This document shows, in pieces, positions 44,837-55,175 of a stretch of 64,000 nucleotides of DNA; positions within the stretch are counted from its first letter, which is position 1, and every line of letters starts with the position of its first letter. This DNA is from Maridesulfovibrio sp050916235 (GTDB lineage: Bacteria; Desulfobacterota; Desulfovibrionia; Desulfovibrionales; Desulfovibrionaceae). Under the pieces are notes generated by a model. It ran no database searches. It saw nothing but the letters and a program-made list of their open reading frames with translations, and was not told the origin of the DNA. The translations under genes and the position numbers were made by a program. Location of the stretch: the NCBI RefSeq assembly GCF_050916235.1, contig NZ_CP104854.1:806001-870000 (forward strand), written 5' to 3'.

Positions 44837-47245
44837 ATGTTCAGCAAATTGCCTTTCCAGACCAAACTCATGCTCGGCGCAGTCGGTATTATTTTGTCGA
44901 CCATTGTGTTCATGACAGGAATAAACCTCTACAAGGTACAGCATTCCCTTCAGGGACTCGGGCAGACGACAATGAGTTCCATCGCCAAAAACATACATTC
45001 CATTATGGAAATGCAGAACGCAATTCTGCTGGACAAGGTCAAATCTGACATTGATATCCTTGACAAAAAAATATTCTCCATGGGCTTCCCCAAACTTAAC
45101 AAAAGGGCACCCATCACCACCACGATTACCAATCAGGTAACAAAGGAAAGTGAGACTATCAGCATTCCTTCACTTGAGTTCGGGGGAATCGCAATCAACG
45201 GACAATATGACATCGTTGATGATCTGCAGAAAAGCGTAGGTGGAACCGCAACTATTTTCGAAGTGTTACCGGACAAGCTGCTGCGGGTATCCACAAACGT
45301 TCTCAAACTTGACGGAAACCGCGCCGTGGGAACATACATTCCTGCCAGCAGCCCAGTTTACAAAGCCGTAATGGAAGGCAAAACATATTTCGGCATGGCT
45401 TACGTGGTAAACGGCTGGTACATCGCCGCCTACAAGCCGCTGACAGACCTGCGCGGCAGAATCGTCAGTGTAATCTTCGTAGGCCGTAAAATAATGACTC
45501 CAGAATTTCAAAAGGTGGTTTTATCCTCCAATGTCGGCGGCGAAGGTTACGGGGTAATATTCAACTCTAAGGGCGACATCCTGCTCCACCCGACTCTTAC
45601 TGGAAAAAGCCTGACCGATTTCGATTTCTGGAAAGTTTTTTCAAACACCAAAGAAGGCGAAGTTGACTACCAGTTTGAAGGGATCGAAAAGACTGCTCTG
45701 ATAACCACCTTCGAACCCTGGCAATGGTCATTCGCATTCATCATGAACAAATCCGACATGTCCCACGGTGTTGACCGGGAGATATTCATAACCAACGTCA
45801 TCATAGCAGTCATTGCACTTGCCGTTGCCTGTCTGGTAATGCTCCTGCTGCTCAAGGCAACAACCAGACCGCTGCAGCAGCTATCGGACTTCACCGCCCG
45901 GGTATCTGACGGTGACTATGATACCGACCTTGAATACGCAGCAAATGACGTTATCGGGAGGACAATCTCCTCCGTAAAAAGCATGGTCCTTGAACTCAAA
46001 AATAAACTCGGATTCTCCGGCGGTCTGCTCAAGGGCCTGCCGCAGCCCTGCATAGTTGTCGACCTCGATGAAAAGATCACCTTCATCAACCAACACATGC
46101 TGACCCAGTACGAATCCGCTGCAAAGCCTGAAGGCGTAATCGGACAGAAAGTAAACGCCCTGATCAAGGACACCGCCATAACCGGCAACATTGGGAGCTG
46201 CATCAGGGAAAACAAAGAATTCTCGAACATTGAAATCAACGGTGCAACCGAAAAGGGGACCGCGTTCTTTGCAGTTATAGATGTGGCACCTCTCCACGAC
46301 CTCGATAACAGGCTGATAGGTGCTTTCATGATCATGAATGACATCACCGAGATGAAGAACAACGAACAGGCCGTTATTGCCCAGCGTGACAAAATTGCTG
46401 ACACGGCCCGTGAAGCGGACGACATCTCCGACCAGCTTTCCTCTGCCGCTGACGAGCTTTCAGCACAGGTTGACGAATCACGCAGAGGTGCGGAAGTCCA
46501 GCAGCAGCGCGCAAGCGAAACAGCTACCGCCATGGAGCAGATGAATTCCACGGTAATGGAAGTTGCTCGCAGTGCCAGTGAAGCATCCGAAAACGCAAGG
46601 GCCACTAAGGAAAAAGCCCTTGAAGGACAGGATCTTGTAGGAATGGTGGTAAAATCAATCAAAGCCCTTGAGGCCAACTCCGAAGAGCTCAGGGTCAGCA
46701 TGGAACAGCTCGGCCTTCAGACTGATTCCATCGGTAAGGTTATGAACGTCATCACCGACATAGCAGATCAGACCAACCTGCTCGCCCTTAACGCCGCCAT
46801 TGAAGCAGCCCGGGCCGGAGAGGCCGGCCGAGGTTTCGCCGTGGTCGCAGACGAGGTGCGCAAGCTGGCGGAAAAGACCATGGATGCCACCAAGGAAGTT
46901 GGGCAGGCTATCGCTTCAATCCAGAACAGCACCAAGGTAAACATCACTGCAACGGAACATGCGGTCGAGGCAATTGTAGAGTCTACAGACCTTGTAGCAC
47001 GTTCAGGCAAGGCTCTTGATGAGATTGTACACATGGTGGAAGTCTCTGCCGATCAGATCCACGGCATTGCCACTGCCGCAGAAGAGCAGTCTGCCACAAG
47101 TGAACAGATCAGCAGGGCCACGGAAGAAATTAACGTGATTTCAGCTGAATCGGCTGAGACAACAACCCAGTCCGCAATGGCAATCAACGAAGTTGCCAAG
47201 CTTGCAGCCAAAATCAAAGAGCTCATAAGCAACATGCAGTCCTGA
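44837..47245 (+). CDS. Methyl-accepting chemotaxis protein with Cache sensor, HAMP and PAS
   Basis: 802 residues. Membrane helices near 13-33 and 318-340 flank a large periplasmic Cache domain (SVGGTATIFEVL, WYIAAYKPLTDLRGRIVSVIFVG). HAMP and PAS-like segments follow (PQPCIVVDLDEKITFIN), then a long coiled-coil signalling domain with the universal hairpin tip TDIADQTNLLALNAAIEAARAG. The start at 44837 has AGGAG 6 bases upstream; an ATG 18 bases earlier overlaps that site. No receptor-tail pentapeptide is seen. Confidence 0.92.
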   Translation: MFSKLPFQTKLMLGAVGIILSTIVFMTGINLYKVQHSLQGLGQTTMSSIAKNIHSIMEMQNAILLDKVKSDIDILDKKIFSMGFPKLNKRAPITTTITNQVTKESETISIPSLEFGGIAINGQYDIVDDLQKSVGGTATIFEVLPDKLLRVSTNVLKLDGNRAVGTYIPASSPVYKAVMEGKTYFGMAYVVNGWYIAAYKPLTDLRGRIVSVIFVGRKIMTPEFQKVVLSSNVGGEGYGVIFNSKGDILLHPTLTGKSLTDFDFWKVFSNTKEGEVDYQFEGIEKTALITTFEPWQWSFAFIMNKSDMSHGVDREIFITNVIIAVIALAVACLVMLLLLKATTRPLQQLSDFTARVSDGDYDTDLEYAANDVIGRTISSVKSMVLELKNKLGFSGGLLKGLPQPCIVVDLDEKITFINQHMLTQYESAAKPEGVIGQKVNALIKDTAITGNIGSCIRENKEFSNIEINGATEKGTAFFAVIDVAPLHDLDNRLIGAFMIMNDITEMKNNEQAVIAQRDKIADTAREADDISDQLSSAADELSAQVDESRRGAEVQQQRASETATAMEQMNSTVMEVARSASEASENARATKEKALEGQDLVGMVVKSIKALEANSEELRVSMEQLGLQTDSIGKVMNVITDIADQTNLLALNAAIEAARAGEAGRGFAVVADEVRKLAEKTMDATKEVGQAIASIQNSTKVNITATEHAVEAIVESTDLVARSGKALDEIVHMVEVSADQIHGIATAAEEQSATSEQISRATEEINVISAESAETTTQSAMAINEVAKLAAKIKELISNMQS

Positions 47246-47270
47246 TCAGCCTCACTGACAAATTATATAG

Positions 47271-47307
47271 AAAAGTGCTTCAGGTACAACCGGAGCACTT
47301 TTTTGTT
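47271..47307 (+). terminator. Terminator between the two chemoreceptor genes
   Basis: AAAAGTGCT (47271-47279) pairs with AGCACTTTT, followed by T-rich sequence. Confidence 0.75.
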
Positions 47308-47448
47308 TTCTGCACGGCAAATTAATAAGTGATATATTGGCCTCGATGGTGTAGTGTTAAGACGATCAATCCCAAATCTGATCTTACCTTTTTGCTCCGA
47401 ATATATTAATTGTGCAAAGCTCACGATACTCACTCTGGGAGGGAAACA

Positions 47449-49713
47449 ATGAAAAAGATATCACCGTTACAATCTATTGCAGTAAAAACCACACTTCTGA
47501 TCATAGTGGCTCTGGCTCTGGAAGGCGTATTCTTTTCCCTGTTCACCAACTACAACCTGAATGAATTCATTCAGGCCCGTTCGGCAGAGTATCGCGTTGA
47601 GATTGAGAAGGAAGAAAAAAGCAAACTGCACGATTCAGTTGAACTGGCCTACAGTGTAGTCAAATCATACTATGACAGATCTCAGGACATAGAAGCACTC
47701 AAACTGCACGAAGCAGGCAACCTGAAGCAGATTATTGATGCTGCAGCTTCCCAGGCTGACGCAATCTACCGTAAGTTCAACGGCATTCTGCCTCCTGAGG
47801 TCGTAAGGGAGCGTATAAAGGCTCTTATTGAAGACACAAAATACGATGGCGACAACTATATCTGGATTCACGATCTGGACAGCAGAATGGTTGTTCATCC
47901 CAACAGGTCTCTTGTCGGGAAGGATCTTTCCGGCCTCAAGGATTCAGCCGGCACACTTATAATCAAGCAGATGACCGACATCGCCCAAAAGCAGGGCGAA
48001 GGCATGGCGTCCTACCTCTGGCCGCGTCCGGGAGAAAAGGAAGCCAAGCTTAAAGTTTCGTATATAAAATTTATTCCGGAGCTGGGATGGGTTCTGGGAA
48101 CCGGAACGTGGGTTGAGGACATCAGCGCCCAGATGAAAAAGGAAGCCCTTGATCAGGTTGCCAAGATGCGCCTTGGTGAAGACAAATACTTCTGGATCAA
48201 CGATTCCGGCCCGAAAATGATCATGCACCCCATGAAACCAGCACTCAACGGACAGGATATTTCAGGAATTACCGACAGCAAGGGTAAAAACCTCTTTGTA
48301 GAAATGGTCCGCACCGTCAAGGAGAACAACGGGGAAGGCTATGTGAAATACTGGTGGGACAACCCTGCGACCGGCAAAGAGGCTCCCAAGCTTTCATATG
48401 TCAAGGAATTCAAGCCGTGGGGCTGGATTATCGGAATGGGAGTTTATATCGACAACATAGACACAATTGTTGCCCGCCAGCAGGATGCATTCAATGCCGC
48501 CATTGATAAAATCCAGACAGACACCCAGCTCTTTGATGTCATTTTCATAGCCATTGCTGCATTCGGCTGTATTTTCATCATCCGCCGCAGCCTGAACAAG
48601 CCTCTGGCAAGCCTTGTCGACTTCTCCGCCGGAGTCGCTGCCGGCGACCTGGACAGCACCCTCACCGGACGTTTCAAAGGAGAGATGGATATTCTCAAGG
48701 ATTCTCTTGAACACATGGTTATGAGCCTCAAGGAAAAAATAAGCGAGGCAAACAAGCTTAGTGAGCAGAGCAGGATCGAAACGGAAAAAGCCGAAATAGC
48801 ACGCGCCGAGGCGGAAAAAGCCAAGACCGAGAGCGAACAGGCCAAGGTCAAAGGCATGCATGAAGCTGCAAACCTGCTTGAGGAGCTGGTAACAGATCTG
48901 CTGACATCTTTTCAGGATCTCTCGGCACTGGTTGAGCAGGTCAGCTCTGGAGCTGAAAAACAGCAGCAGCGTATTTCTGAGACCGCTGTAGCCATGGAAG
49001 AAATGAACGCCACTGTCCTGGAGGTTGCGGGGAGCGCATCAAGAGCTGCGGAAAGTGCTGATCAGACCAGAGGAAACGCTGAAGAAGGTTCGAATATTGT
49101 AGATAAATCGGTTGAGGCCATTCAGGTTGTCAACAATCAGGCCGAAGAGCTGAAAGGAAACATGGATGAACTTGGTGAACAGGCAAAGGCCATCGGCAAT
49201 GTCATGAATGTAATTACTGATATTGCAGACCAGACCAACCTGCTGGCCCTGAATGCAGCAATCGAGGCCGCACGGGCCGGAGAAGCCGGACGAGGTTTTG
49301 CTGTAGTTGCTGATGAAGTCCGCAAGCTGGCAGAAAAGACCATGGCTGCCACAGGCGAAGTCGGAGCGGCCATAGCCAACATCCAGAATGGTGCCTCCAA
49401 AAATATCAGGGGAGTTGAGACTGTGAACGAGGCTGTGAGCAAAGCAACAAACTACGCTCACGAGTCCAAGGATTCACTGGTCCGAATTCTTGAACACGTT
49501 GCTTCAACTTCAGATCAGGTCCGTTCAATCGCGACTGCATCCGAAGAACAGTCCTACACCAGCGAAGAGATTAACCGTGCCATTGAAGACATTAAAATCG
49601 TATCCGGAGAAACATCAGGCGGCATGTCTGTTGCCAGTCAGGCGATCACAGAACTGGCAAGGCTTGCTGAAGATCTGAACGGGCTCGTAGCCAGCCTCCG
49701 CGCAGCTAAATAG
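47449..49713 (+). CDS. Methyl-accepting chemotaxis protein with tandem Cache_2 sensors
   Basis: 754 residues. Between membrane helices (near 15-35 and 362-382) lie two related Cache_2 units, each with a YxWIxD-MxMHP pattern (NYIWIHDL...MVVHP and KYFWINDS...MIMHP) and a closing GWxxGxGxYxxDI. Such sensors bind small organic ligands. HAMP, a Lys/Glu/Ala-rich coiled coil (~450-480) and the signalling hairpin TDIADQTNLLALNAAIEAA follow. The start at 47449 is preceded by GGGAGGG; the open frame reaches back to 47410. Confidence 0.92.
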   Translation: MKKISPLQSIAVKTTLLIIVALALEGVFFSLFTNYNLNEFIQARSAEYRVEIEKEEKSKLHDSVELAYSVVKSYYDRSQDIEALKLHEAGNLKQIIDAAASQADAIYRKFNGILPPEVVRERIKALIEDTKYDGDNYIWIHDLDSRMVVHPNRSLVGKDLSGLKDSAGTLIIKQMTDIAQKQGEGMASYLWPRPGEKEAKLKVSYIKFIPELGWVLGTGTWVEDISAQMKKEALDQVAKMRLGEDKYFWINDSGPKMIMHPMKPALNGQDISGITDSKGKNLFVEMVRTVKENNGEGYVKYWWDNPATGKEAPKLSYVKEFKPWGWIIGMGVYIDNIDTIVARQQDAFNAAIDKIQTDTQLFDVIFIAIAAFGCIFIIRRSLNKPLASLVDFSAGVAAGDLDSTLTGRFKGEMDILKDSLEHMVMSLKEKISEANKLSEQSRIETEKAEIARAEAEKAKTESEQAKVKGMHEAANLLEELVTDLLTSFQDLSALVEQVSSGAEKQQQRISETAVAMEEMNATVLEVAGSASRAAESADQTRGNAEEGSNIVDKSVEAIQVVNNQAEELKGNMDELGEQAKAIGNVMNVITDIADQTNLLALNAAIEAARAGEAGRGFAVVADEVRKLAEKTMAATGEVGAAIANIQNGASKNIRGVETVNEAVSKATNYAHESKDSLVRILEHVASTSDQVRSIATASEEQSYTSEEINRAIEDIKIVSGETSGGMSVASQAITELARLAEDLNGLVASLRAAK

Positions 49714-49720
49714 CAATATA

Positions 49721-49756
49721 AAAAGCTCCCGGTTCCTTACGGAACCGGGAGCTTTT
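49721..49756. terminator. Bidirectional terminator between a chemoreceptor and aroC
   Basis: Perfect 16-bp stem (AAAAGCTCCCGGTTCC 49721-49736 with its complement 49741-49756), 4-base loop, T and A runs on both sides. Confidence 0.92.
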
Positions 49757-49784
49757 TATAATCTTTTCCTGCAATTATTAAATC

Positions 49785-50837
49785 TTACTTCATACGGCGC
49801 TGCAGAAGCAGAAAATCAGCAATGGTAAGCATGGCCATGGCCTTAAGCACCGGCACGATTCGCGGAATGGCGCAAATATCATGCCTGCCTCCGATACTTA
49901 TTTCAGTAGCCTTGCCATCACGGTCAACGGTCTGTTGCGGCTTGCTTATGGACGGTATAGGCTTCACATAGGCCCGCACCACGATATTCTGTCCGCTGGA
50001 GATACCGCCGAGAATCCCACCAGCATTGTTGGACATAAAACCTGATTCATCAATAAAATCGTTATTCTCGCTGCCGAGAGAGTCAGCAGCCCGGAACCCG
50101 GAACCGATTTCCACTCCCTTGACCGCACCTACGGACATCAGAGCTCCGGCCAGACGGGCATCAATCTTGTCGAATACCGGCTCACCGAGTCCGGCAGGCA
50201 CATTTCTGACGCAAACCTCCACCACCCCGCCAAGGGTATCGCCCTGTGAACGAATATTCTTAACTCGCTCCTCCCAGAGGGGAACAATTTCCGGATCAGC
50301 AGCAAAAAACGGCAGCTCATGGGCCTTTTCCGGAGACACAACGCCACCTTCTATACCACCGATACGGGTAGTATAGGCCTGACATTCTATTCCATTCTGC
50401 CTCAACAATTCCTGAGCCACAGCCCCTGCAGCAACACGCGAAACTGTTTCACGTCCCGAAGAGCGCCCTCCGCCACGATAGTCACGAAAACCGTATTTGG
50501 CATCAAAGGTCAGGTCCGCATGACCGGGACGGTACACATTCATGATCTGGGAATAGTCGCGGGAACGCTGGTCCGTATTCTCAATGTGAAAACCGATGGG
50601 GGTACCGGTGGTCCTGCCCTCAAACACGCCGGACAGAATTCTGACCCGGTCGGGCTCCTTGCGGGCGGTACTGGCAATTCCCTGCCCCGGCTTTCTGCGG
50701 TCAAGCTCAAGCTGCACCATATCCTCGTTGAGCTCAATTCCTGCAGGGCAGCCATCTATTATTCCACCAAGTCCGGGACCGTGGGATTCTCCGTAAGTAG
50801 TAACCCTGAAAATCTGTCCAAATGTACTTCCGCTCAT
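49785..50837 (-). CDS. aroC: Chorismate synthase
   Basis: 350 residues. It turns EPSP into chorismate using reduced FMN, the last shared step of aromatic synthesis. GESHGPGLGGIIDGCPAG, RPGHADLTFDAKYG, DYRGGGRSSGRET and RHDICAIPR are family signatures. Its start is directly after the shikimate kinase stop, and it supplies chorismate for pabABC elsewhere in the window. Confidence 0.97.
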   Translation of the reverse strand: MSGSTFGQIFRVTTYGESHGPGLGGIIDGCPAGIELNEDMVQLELDRRKPGQGIASTARKEPDRVRILSGVFEGRTTGTPIGFHIENTDQRSRDYSQIMNVYRPGHADLTFDAKYGFRDYRGGGRSSGRETVSRVAAGAVAQELLRQNGIECQAYTTRIGGIEGGVVSPEKAHELPFFAADPEIVPLWEERVKNIRSQGDTLGGVVEVCVRNVPAGLGEPVFDKIDARLAGALMSVGAVKGVEIGSGFRAADSLGSENNDFIDESGFMSNNAGGILGGISSGQNIVVRAYVKPIPSISKPQQTVDRDGKATEISIGGRHDICAIPRIVPVLKAMAMLTIADFLLLQRRMK

Positions 50838-51365
50838 TTATTTTTCCTCCAGCTCAAAGGACCTGTAACTTGTTAAGATCTGTTCGCAGACCGTTTCCAC
50901 CGGGGCCGCGCCGTCGGCAATAAAAGATGCACAGCCTTTGTAAAGGTCTTCCCGGGCTTCAAGAACATCCCTGATTTCTTCAACCAGCGGCTTTCCGGTA
51001 AGTGACGGACGCTGACCGTGGGCCGGGTCTGCCTCAAGTCTGGCTGCGAGCACCTCCACGTCGGCCTTGATGTAGACGGTAAAGCCGTTGCGCAACACGG
51101 CAAAGTTCTCATCGCGCACCACAATGCCCCCTCCGCAGGAAATTACCGCGTTCTCGACTCCGGACAGATCTGCCAGCACAGCCACTTCCAGATCACGGAA
51201 ACCGTCCCAGCCGTTCCGGGCAACGTACTCGGCAATATCGCACCCGGCACGCTCCACAAGCACTGCATCACTGTCGTAAAAATCACATTTCAGGTATCCG
51301 GCCAGAAGCTTCCCCACAGTGGTCTTGCCGCATGCCCTTGGGCCGATCAGATAGATGTTGGACAC
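50838..51365 (-). CDS. aroL: Shikimate kinase, AroL type
   Basis: 175 residues. It phosphorylates shikimate at the 3-hydroxyl. Walker A LIGPRACGKTTVG, DSD in the shikimate site, SCGGGIVV, and RPSLTGKPLVEEIRDVL, which is close to the AroL lid and C-terminal region of enteric bacteria. GTG start at 51365 behind AGGAG. It precedes aroC with no gap. Confidence 0.9.
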   Translation of the reverse strand: MSNIYLIGPRACGKTTVGKLLAGYLKCDFYDSDAVLVERAGCDIAEYVARNGWDGFRDLEVAVLADLSGVENAVISCGGGIVVRDENFAVLRNGFTVYIKADVEVLAARLEADPAHGQRPSLTGKPLVEEIRDVLEAREDLYKGCASFIADGAAPVETVCEQILTSYRSFELEEK

Positions 51366-51657
51366 GATCACTCCTATTGACTCGTTTGAAAATATGTTTT
51401 GTTTTTCAAGCACATTTAGTACAGTCGGATATGTTTTTTTGAAATAAGAAACTCAACGCCGAAAATACATTGCAGGCACTCTGCCCATAGAAGTCATATG
51501 CAGGCAGAAACAGGTTGAAGAACCTATAATGACAGGAAAATCACAGACAGGCTGTAATGAATCAGGACTGCTTTTCGATAAAAACAGCAGGGTGGTATTC
51601 AGCGGACATCAGTAATAAACCGGATTTGTCCCCGACTTGTCAAGCCTTGGAGAAACC

Positions 51658-54165
51658 ATGAACAGATCCACCATTAAATTTCTTGCGCTGGCGTTGGCCG
51701 GATTCATCTTTTTCGGCAGCTCCATTTCATACTCAGCTGAAAGCTCGGAAGATACGTGGCGAAGCATGATCGTGAGCCTTGAGAGTGACATAGCTGCTCA
51801 GACCCGGATGGTACAGGAACTCGACAAGCACACCCCGGCAATGATTGATCTGTTTGACCGCCAGATGCTCAAAGCTCAAAGCAGGCTCGACCAGTTGAAA
51901 ATGCTCCGGGGACTTGCCAAAGGCAGCCCGTGGTCCTACCGGACGGTCCTGATGCAGCTTGATGCAGTTGAGTCGTACATCGAACTGGCCAAGTCCGATC
52001 TGCTTACCGAAAAAAACAGGCTGAGAAAGATAAAACGCGATTTCGACGTGCTGGCCCAGATTCATTTCAAAAGCAAGATAACTGACACAGCGCTTATCGC
52101 TCTTCTTCAAAGTGCCAAATCGCAATATCTGGTCCTTCGTGACGATGCAGCATCCCTGAAAAAAAATATCGATTCGGCCCTCGACAGGGCTGATGAGCTG
52201 AACAAGGGTCTTCAGGAAGACCGCAGGGTGACTCAGGATTTCTATGCCCAGACCATGCACGATTTTTACTTTTCTCAAGGACTGTCCCTGCTCTCCCCTG
52301 AGAACTGGCCTGATATAACCTACGCGTTCCACGAATGGAACGAGAACTACTCGAAATTCTACCACCCGCTCATCGTATGGGTGCAATGGGGAAAGTTCCT
52401 CGCCTTCCTTACCGGCTTCACCGTGCTCTTGTGGGTTGTCCTGCGCAACCTTGTCAGCCATCTTCTTAAACGGTCAATGTTCAGCACCCACAGGATTTCA
52501 TATTACAATTCCGGGTTGCTGCTTATTTCTCTGGGTTTTGGAGTATATGCAGCAAGGATGATGACCCTGTTTACATCCAACCAGATTACAGGGCTGATCT
52601 GGACCGAGGCAATAACCCTCGGAGTCATCATCTGCTCACGCAATTTTCTGTGGGCTAGGGAAAAGGCCAAACCCGCCCCGCTGATTCTAAGCCCCATGTT
52701 CACTCTCTGGTGCCTGATGACTGCCGGAGACATCCTGCACATGCTGACCATTCCCATGGACTGCCTCGGGATCATATGGTTTTTCCTCAGTCTCGGAGGA
52801 CTGGCATTTATTCACGCAAATCGAAGGGTATACAATCTGAGCGTGACCCGTGCCACATCTAAGGCCAGCAGGTTCATCCTCGGAGCCGGATCATTTGTAA
52901 CCCTTTTCGGCTTCGGCAGTCAGGCGATGATCCTTACCCAGATATGGCTGCTCTTCCTCGTAACCCTGCAGATCTGCACGGCACTCAAGACAATCATGAT
53001 CACCGACCTGCCCGCAGTACCGGAACACGCCCAGTCTGGAGATGACGAGGAGTCGGATGAAGAATTAATCAGACATGCCGAAGAGGCAAGGCAGGAGGCA
53101 CTGCACCATAACCGGATGGTCCAGCTGTTCTATCCCCTTTCGGTCTCGGTTATCATATTCCTGTTCATAGGCTGGGCAACCGCCTACATGGGAGGAATGC
53201 CTTTTGCCAAGTTTGTCTTCCGGCACATGGACATAAAAGTCGCCGGTGCGGACATATCCATCAAGAGTATTTTTTATATCCTGATCCTGTTTTTCACTGC
53301 ACGTCTGGTGCTGTTCTGGCTCAACTCATTTGTCAACAGCACCTCTATAGGAGGACGCCGCATTGAGTCGTCACTTGCGCACACCCTGTCCACAATCGGT
53401 TCGTACATCGTCTGGGTGGTTTTCCTGCTGAGCTCCTTCTCGCTCATGGGCATACCCATGTCGGCCCTGACCTGGATAGCCAGCGGCCTGTCCATCGGTG
53501 TCGGCTTCGGGCTCAAGGACATCGTCAGCAACTTCGTCAGCGGCCTGATCATACTTTTCGGAGGATCGATAAAGAAAGGGGACACCCTGCAGCATAAGAA
53601 TCTCATCGGAAAGGTTGTGGATGTTTCCATTCGCAACACAACCATGCGCACGTTGGACAACAGCATGATCATCATCCCGAACTCAAGCTTCCTGAAGGGT
53701 GAAATAATCAACCTGAACTATCAGGATACCCGCATCCGGGTAACAATCCCCGTAACTCTTGCTCCGGGAACTAAGATCAAAAAAGCCACCAAAGTGATGA
53801 TGAAGGTGCTCAGCAAGCATCCGAACATTCTCAAAGAGCCTGAACCGGTAGTATTCTTCAAACGGTTCGGGAACTTCGGTCTTGATTTCGAAATCTATTT
53901 CTGGGTCAATAATTTTGAAGACAAATACCCCACTGAATCCGACATAATCAACGAGCTGGATGAAAAATTCCAGGATAAAAAAATTATGGTCGCCTTCCGG
54001 GGAATCAAGATAAAATACAAACCTAAAGGAGATGAGCAGGCGCAACTTGCATCCCAGAGGGAAGCACTGAAAGAAAAAAGAAGGATTTACGGAAAATGCC
54101 TGCGCTCAGCAGCACTGCGCAAACATCGCACGCTTAACAAGATAGAGATTGAGAAGCCTGAATAG
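51658..54165 (+). CDS. Large MscS-family mechanosensitive channel (MscK-like)
   Basis: 835 residues. A signal peptide and a ~180-residue periplasmic coiled-coil region precede about 11 membrane helices. The last ~270 residues are the MscS core: pore helix SGLSIGVGFGLKDIVSNFVSG, then FGGSIKKGDTL, and a C-terminal alpha/beta vestibule. It opens under membrane tension to release solutes. The start at 51658 has GGAG 5 bases upstream. The soluble domain is longer than in MscS itself. Confidence 0.9.
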   Translation: MNRSTIKFLALALAGFIFFGSSISYSAESSEDTWRSMIVSLESDIAAQTRMVQELDKHTPAMIDLFDRQMLKAQSRLDQLKMLRGLAKGSPWSYRTVLMQLDAVESYIELAKSDLLTEKNRLRKIKRDFDVLAQIHFKSKITDTALIALLQSAKSQYLVLRDDAASLKKNIDSALDRADELNKGLQEDRRVTQDFYAQTMHDFYFSQGLSLLSPENWPDITYAFHEWNENYSKFYHPLIVWVQWGKFLAFLTGFTVLLWVVLRNLVSHLLKRSMFSTHRISYYNSGLLLISLGFGVYAARMMTLFTSNQITGLIWTEAITLGVIICSRNFLWAREKAKPAPLILSPMFTLWCLMTAGDILHMLTIPMDCLGIIWFFLSLGGLAFIHANRRVYNLSVTRATSKASRFILGAGSFVTLFGFGSQAMILTQIWLLFLVTLQICTALKTIMITDLPAVPEHAQSGDDEESDEELIRHAEEARQEALHHNRMVQLFYPLSVSVIIFLFIGWATAYMGGMPFAKFVFRHMDIKVAGADISIKSIFYILILFFTARLVLFWLNSFVNSTSIGGRRIESSLAHTLSTIGSYIVWVVFLLSSFSLMGIPMSALTWIASGLSIGVGFGLKDIVSNFVSGLIILFGGSIKKGDTLQHKNLIGKVVDVSIRNTTMRTLDNSMIIIPNSSFLKGEIINLNYQDTRIRVTIPVTLAPGTKIKKATKVMMKVLSKHPNILKEPEPVVFFKRFGNFGLDFEIYFWVNNFEDKYPTESDIINELDEKFQDKKIMVAFRGIKIKYKPKGDEQAQLASQREALKEKRRIYGKCLRSAALRKHRTLNKIEIEKPE

Positions 54166-54229
54166 GGAAAGGTCTGCGAAGCTGGTTTTGATGCGCTTTG
54201 CGCTTTCAACTGAAGGCGCCATTTATAAA

Positions 54230-55042
54230 CTACATTCGCTTAATCAACCGCCCTACCGTTGCGGATACCTTGCGGCTGTAAAGCATCGCCACATGCCCCA
54301 TGGCACTGCAGCGTACAATATCCCATTTGTCCGGGTCAGGTTCCAAATTTTCCCACGGCAGAACCATTTCATCGGTGGGAGAGATTATGGCCGTCTTTGC
54401 AATGTCGGGGTAAGTAATCCGGTTTTCCCCCCTGAACAGGGCACTTTCAGGATGCAGGCTGCGCCCCAGCCTTCCCGGTGCCATAACAGCCAGTATACTG
54501 CCCTTGAATGGGGTTCCAAGAGTAATCAGTCCCCGCACCATTTTTTCAACCTGCAGATCAGCTGAGGCACCGGATATAAGCAGCCCGCCAAGGGAGTGCC
54601 CTACAAGGGTAACCTGCTCTTCTCCGCTTTCTTCATATATGCGCCTGATTTCACGACGCAAGGCCAGAACAAGCTCCGGGTAGGATGTTATGAAGCTGTT
54701 ATACTGCCATGTGTACAGGCTGCCGAATCCCTCCCGGTTCAACCTGTGCTTCATGAACAGCCATGCCGTCCTGTTATGATAAAGTCCGTGGACCATCAGA
54801 ATAGGCCGCTGGTCAGATCCCTTTGCGAACAGGGGCAACCGGTTCAGAAAAGTAAATGGTCTGGTGCATACTGCAATAAACAGACTCATGCCTGCAGAAA
54901 CAATTGCACCGCCCAGTTCCCGTAAAATCTGATCTGTCGGTCTATTACGAACGGTCCGCCAGTTGAAAAGGATACCAAACAGGACAAGCGGTGACGGAAG
55001 CAGAAAAAGGACTGCCATTGCAAGTAGGATGAGTTTGAACAT
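54230..55042 (-). CDS. Membrane-anchored alpha/beta hydrolase (lipase-like)
   Basis: 270 residues. An N-terminal hydrophobic segment (about 2-26) anchors it; a second hydrophobic stretch is near 45-60. The hydrolase core has LMVHGLYHNRTAW (oxyanion region), nucleophile Ser in VGHSLGGLL, Asp in SPTDEMVLPW and His in MGHVAML. It probably cleaves lipids or esters at the membrane; substrate unknown. It is convergent with the channel gene. Confidence 0.85.
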   Translation of the reverse strand: MFKLILLAMAVLFLLPSPLVLFGILFNWRTVRNRPTDQILRELGGAIVSAGMSLFIAVCTRPFTFLNRLPLFAKGSDQRPILMVHGLYHNRTAWLFMKHRLNREGFGSLYTWQYNSFITSYPELVLALRREIRRIYEESGEEQVTLVGHSLGGLLISGASADLQVEKMVRGLITLGTPFKGSILAVMAPGRLGRSLHPESALFRGENRITYPDIAKTAIISPTDEMVLPWENLEPDPDKWDIVRCSAMGHVAMLYSRKVSATVGRLIKRM

Positions 55043-55175
55043 TACGGACAGAGAGTAAAAGGTTCAGAATCTGTGTCGACTTAACATTAGAACATGGTTC
55101 TGTTTTCAATTGACGGAAATTATTCCAGTCTGCAACATATTTCAACATCATGCACATCTAGCGGAGAACAGCACA

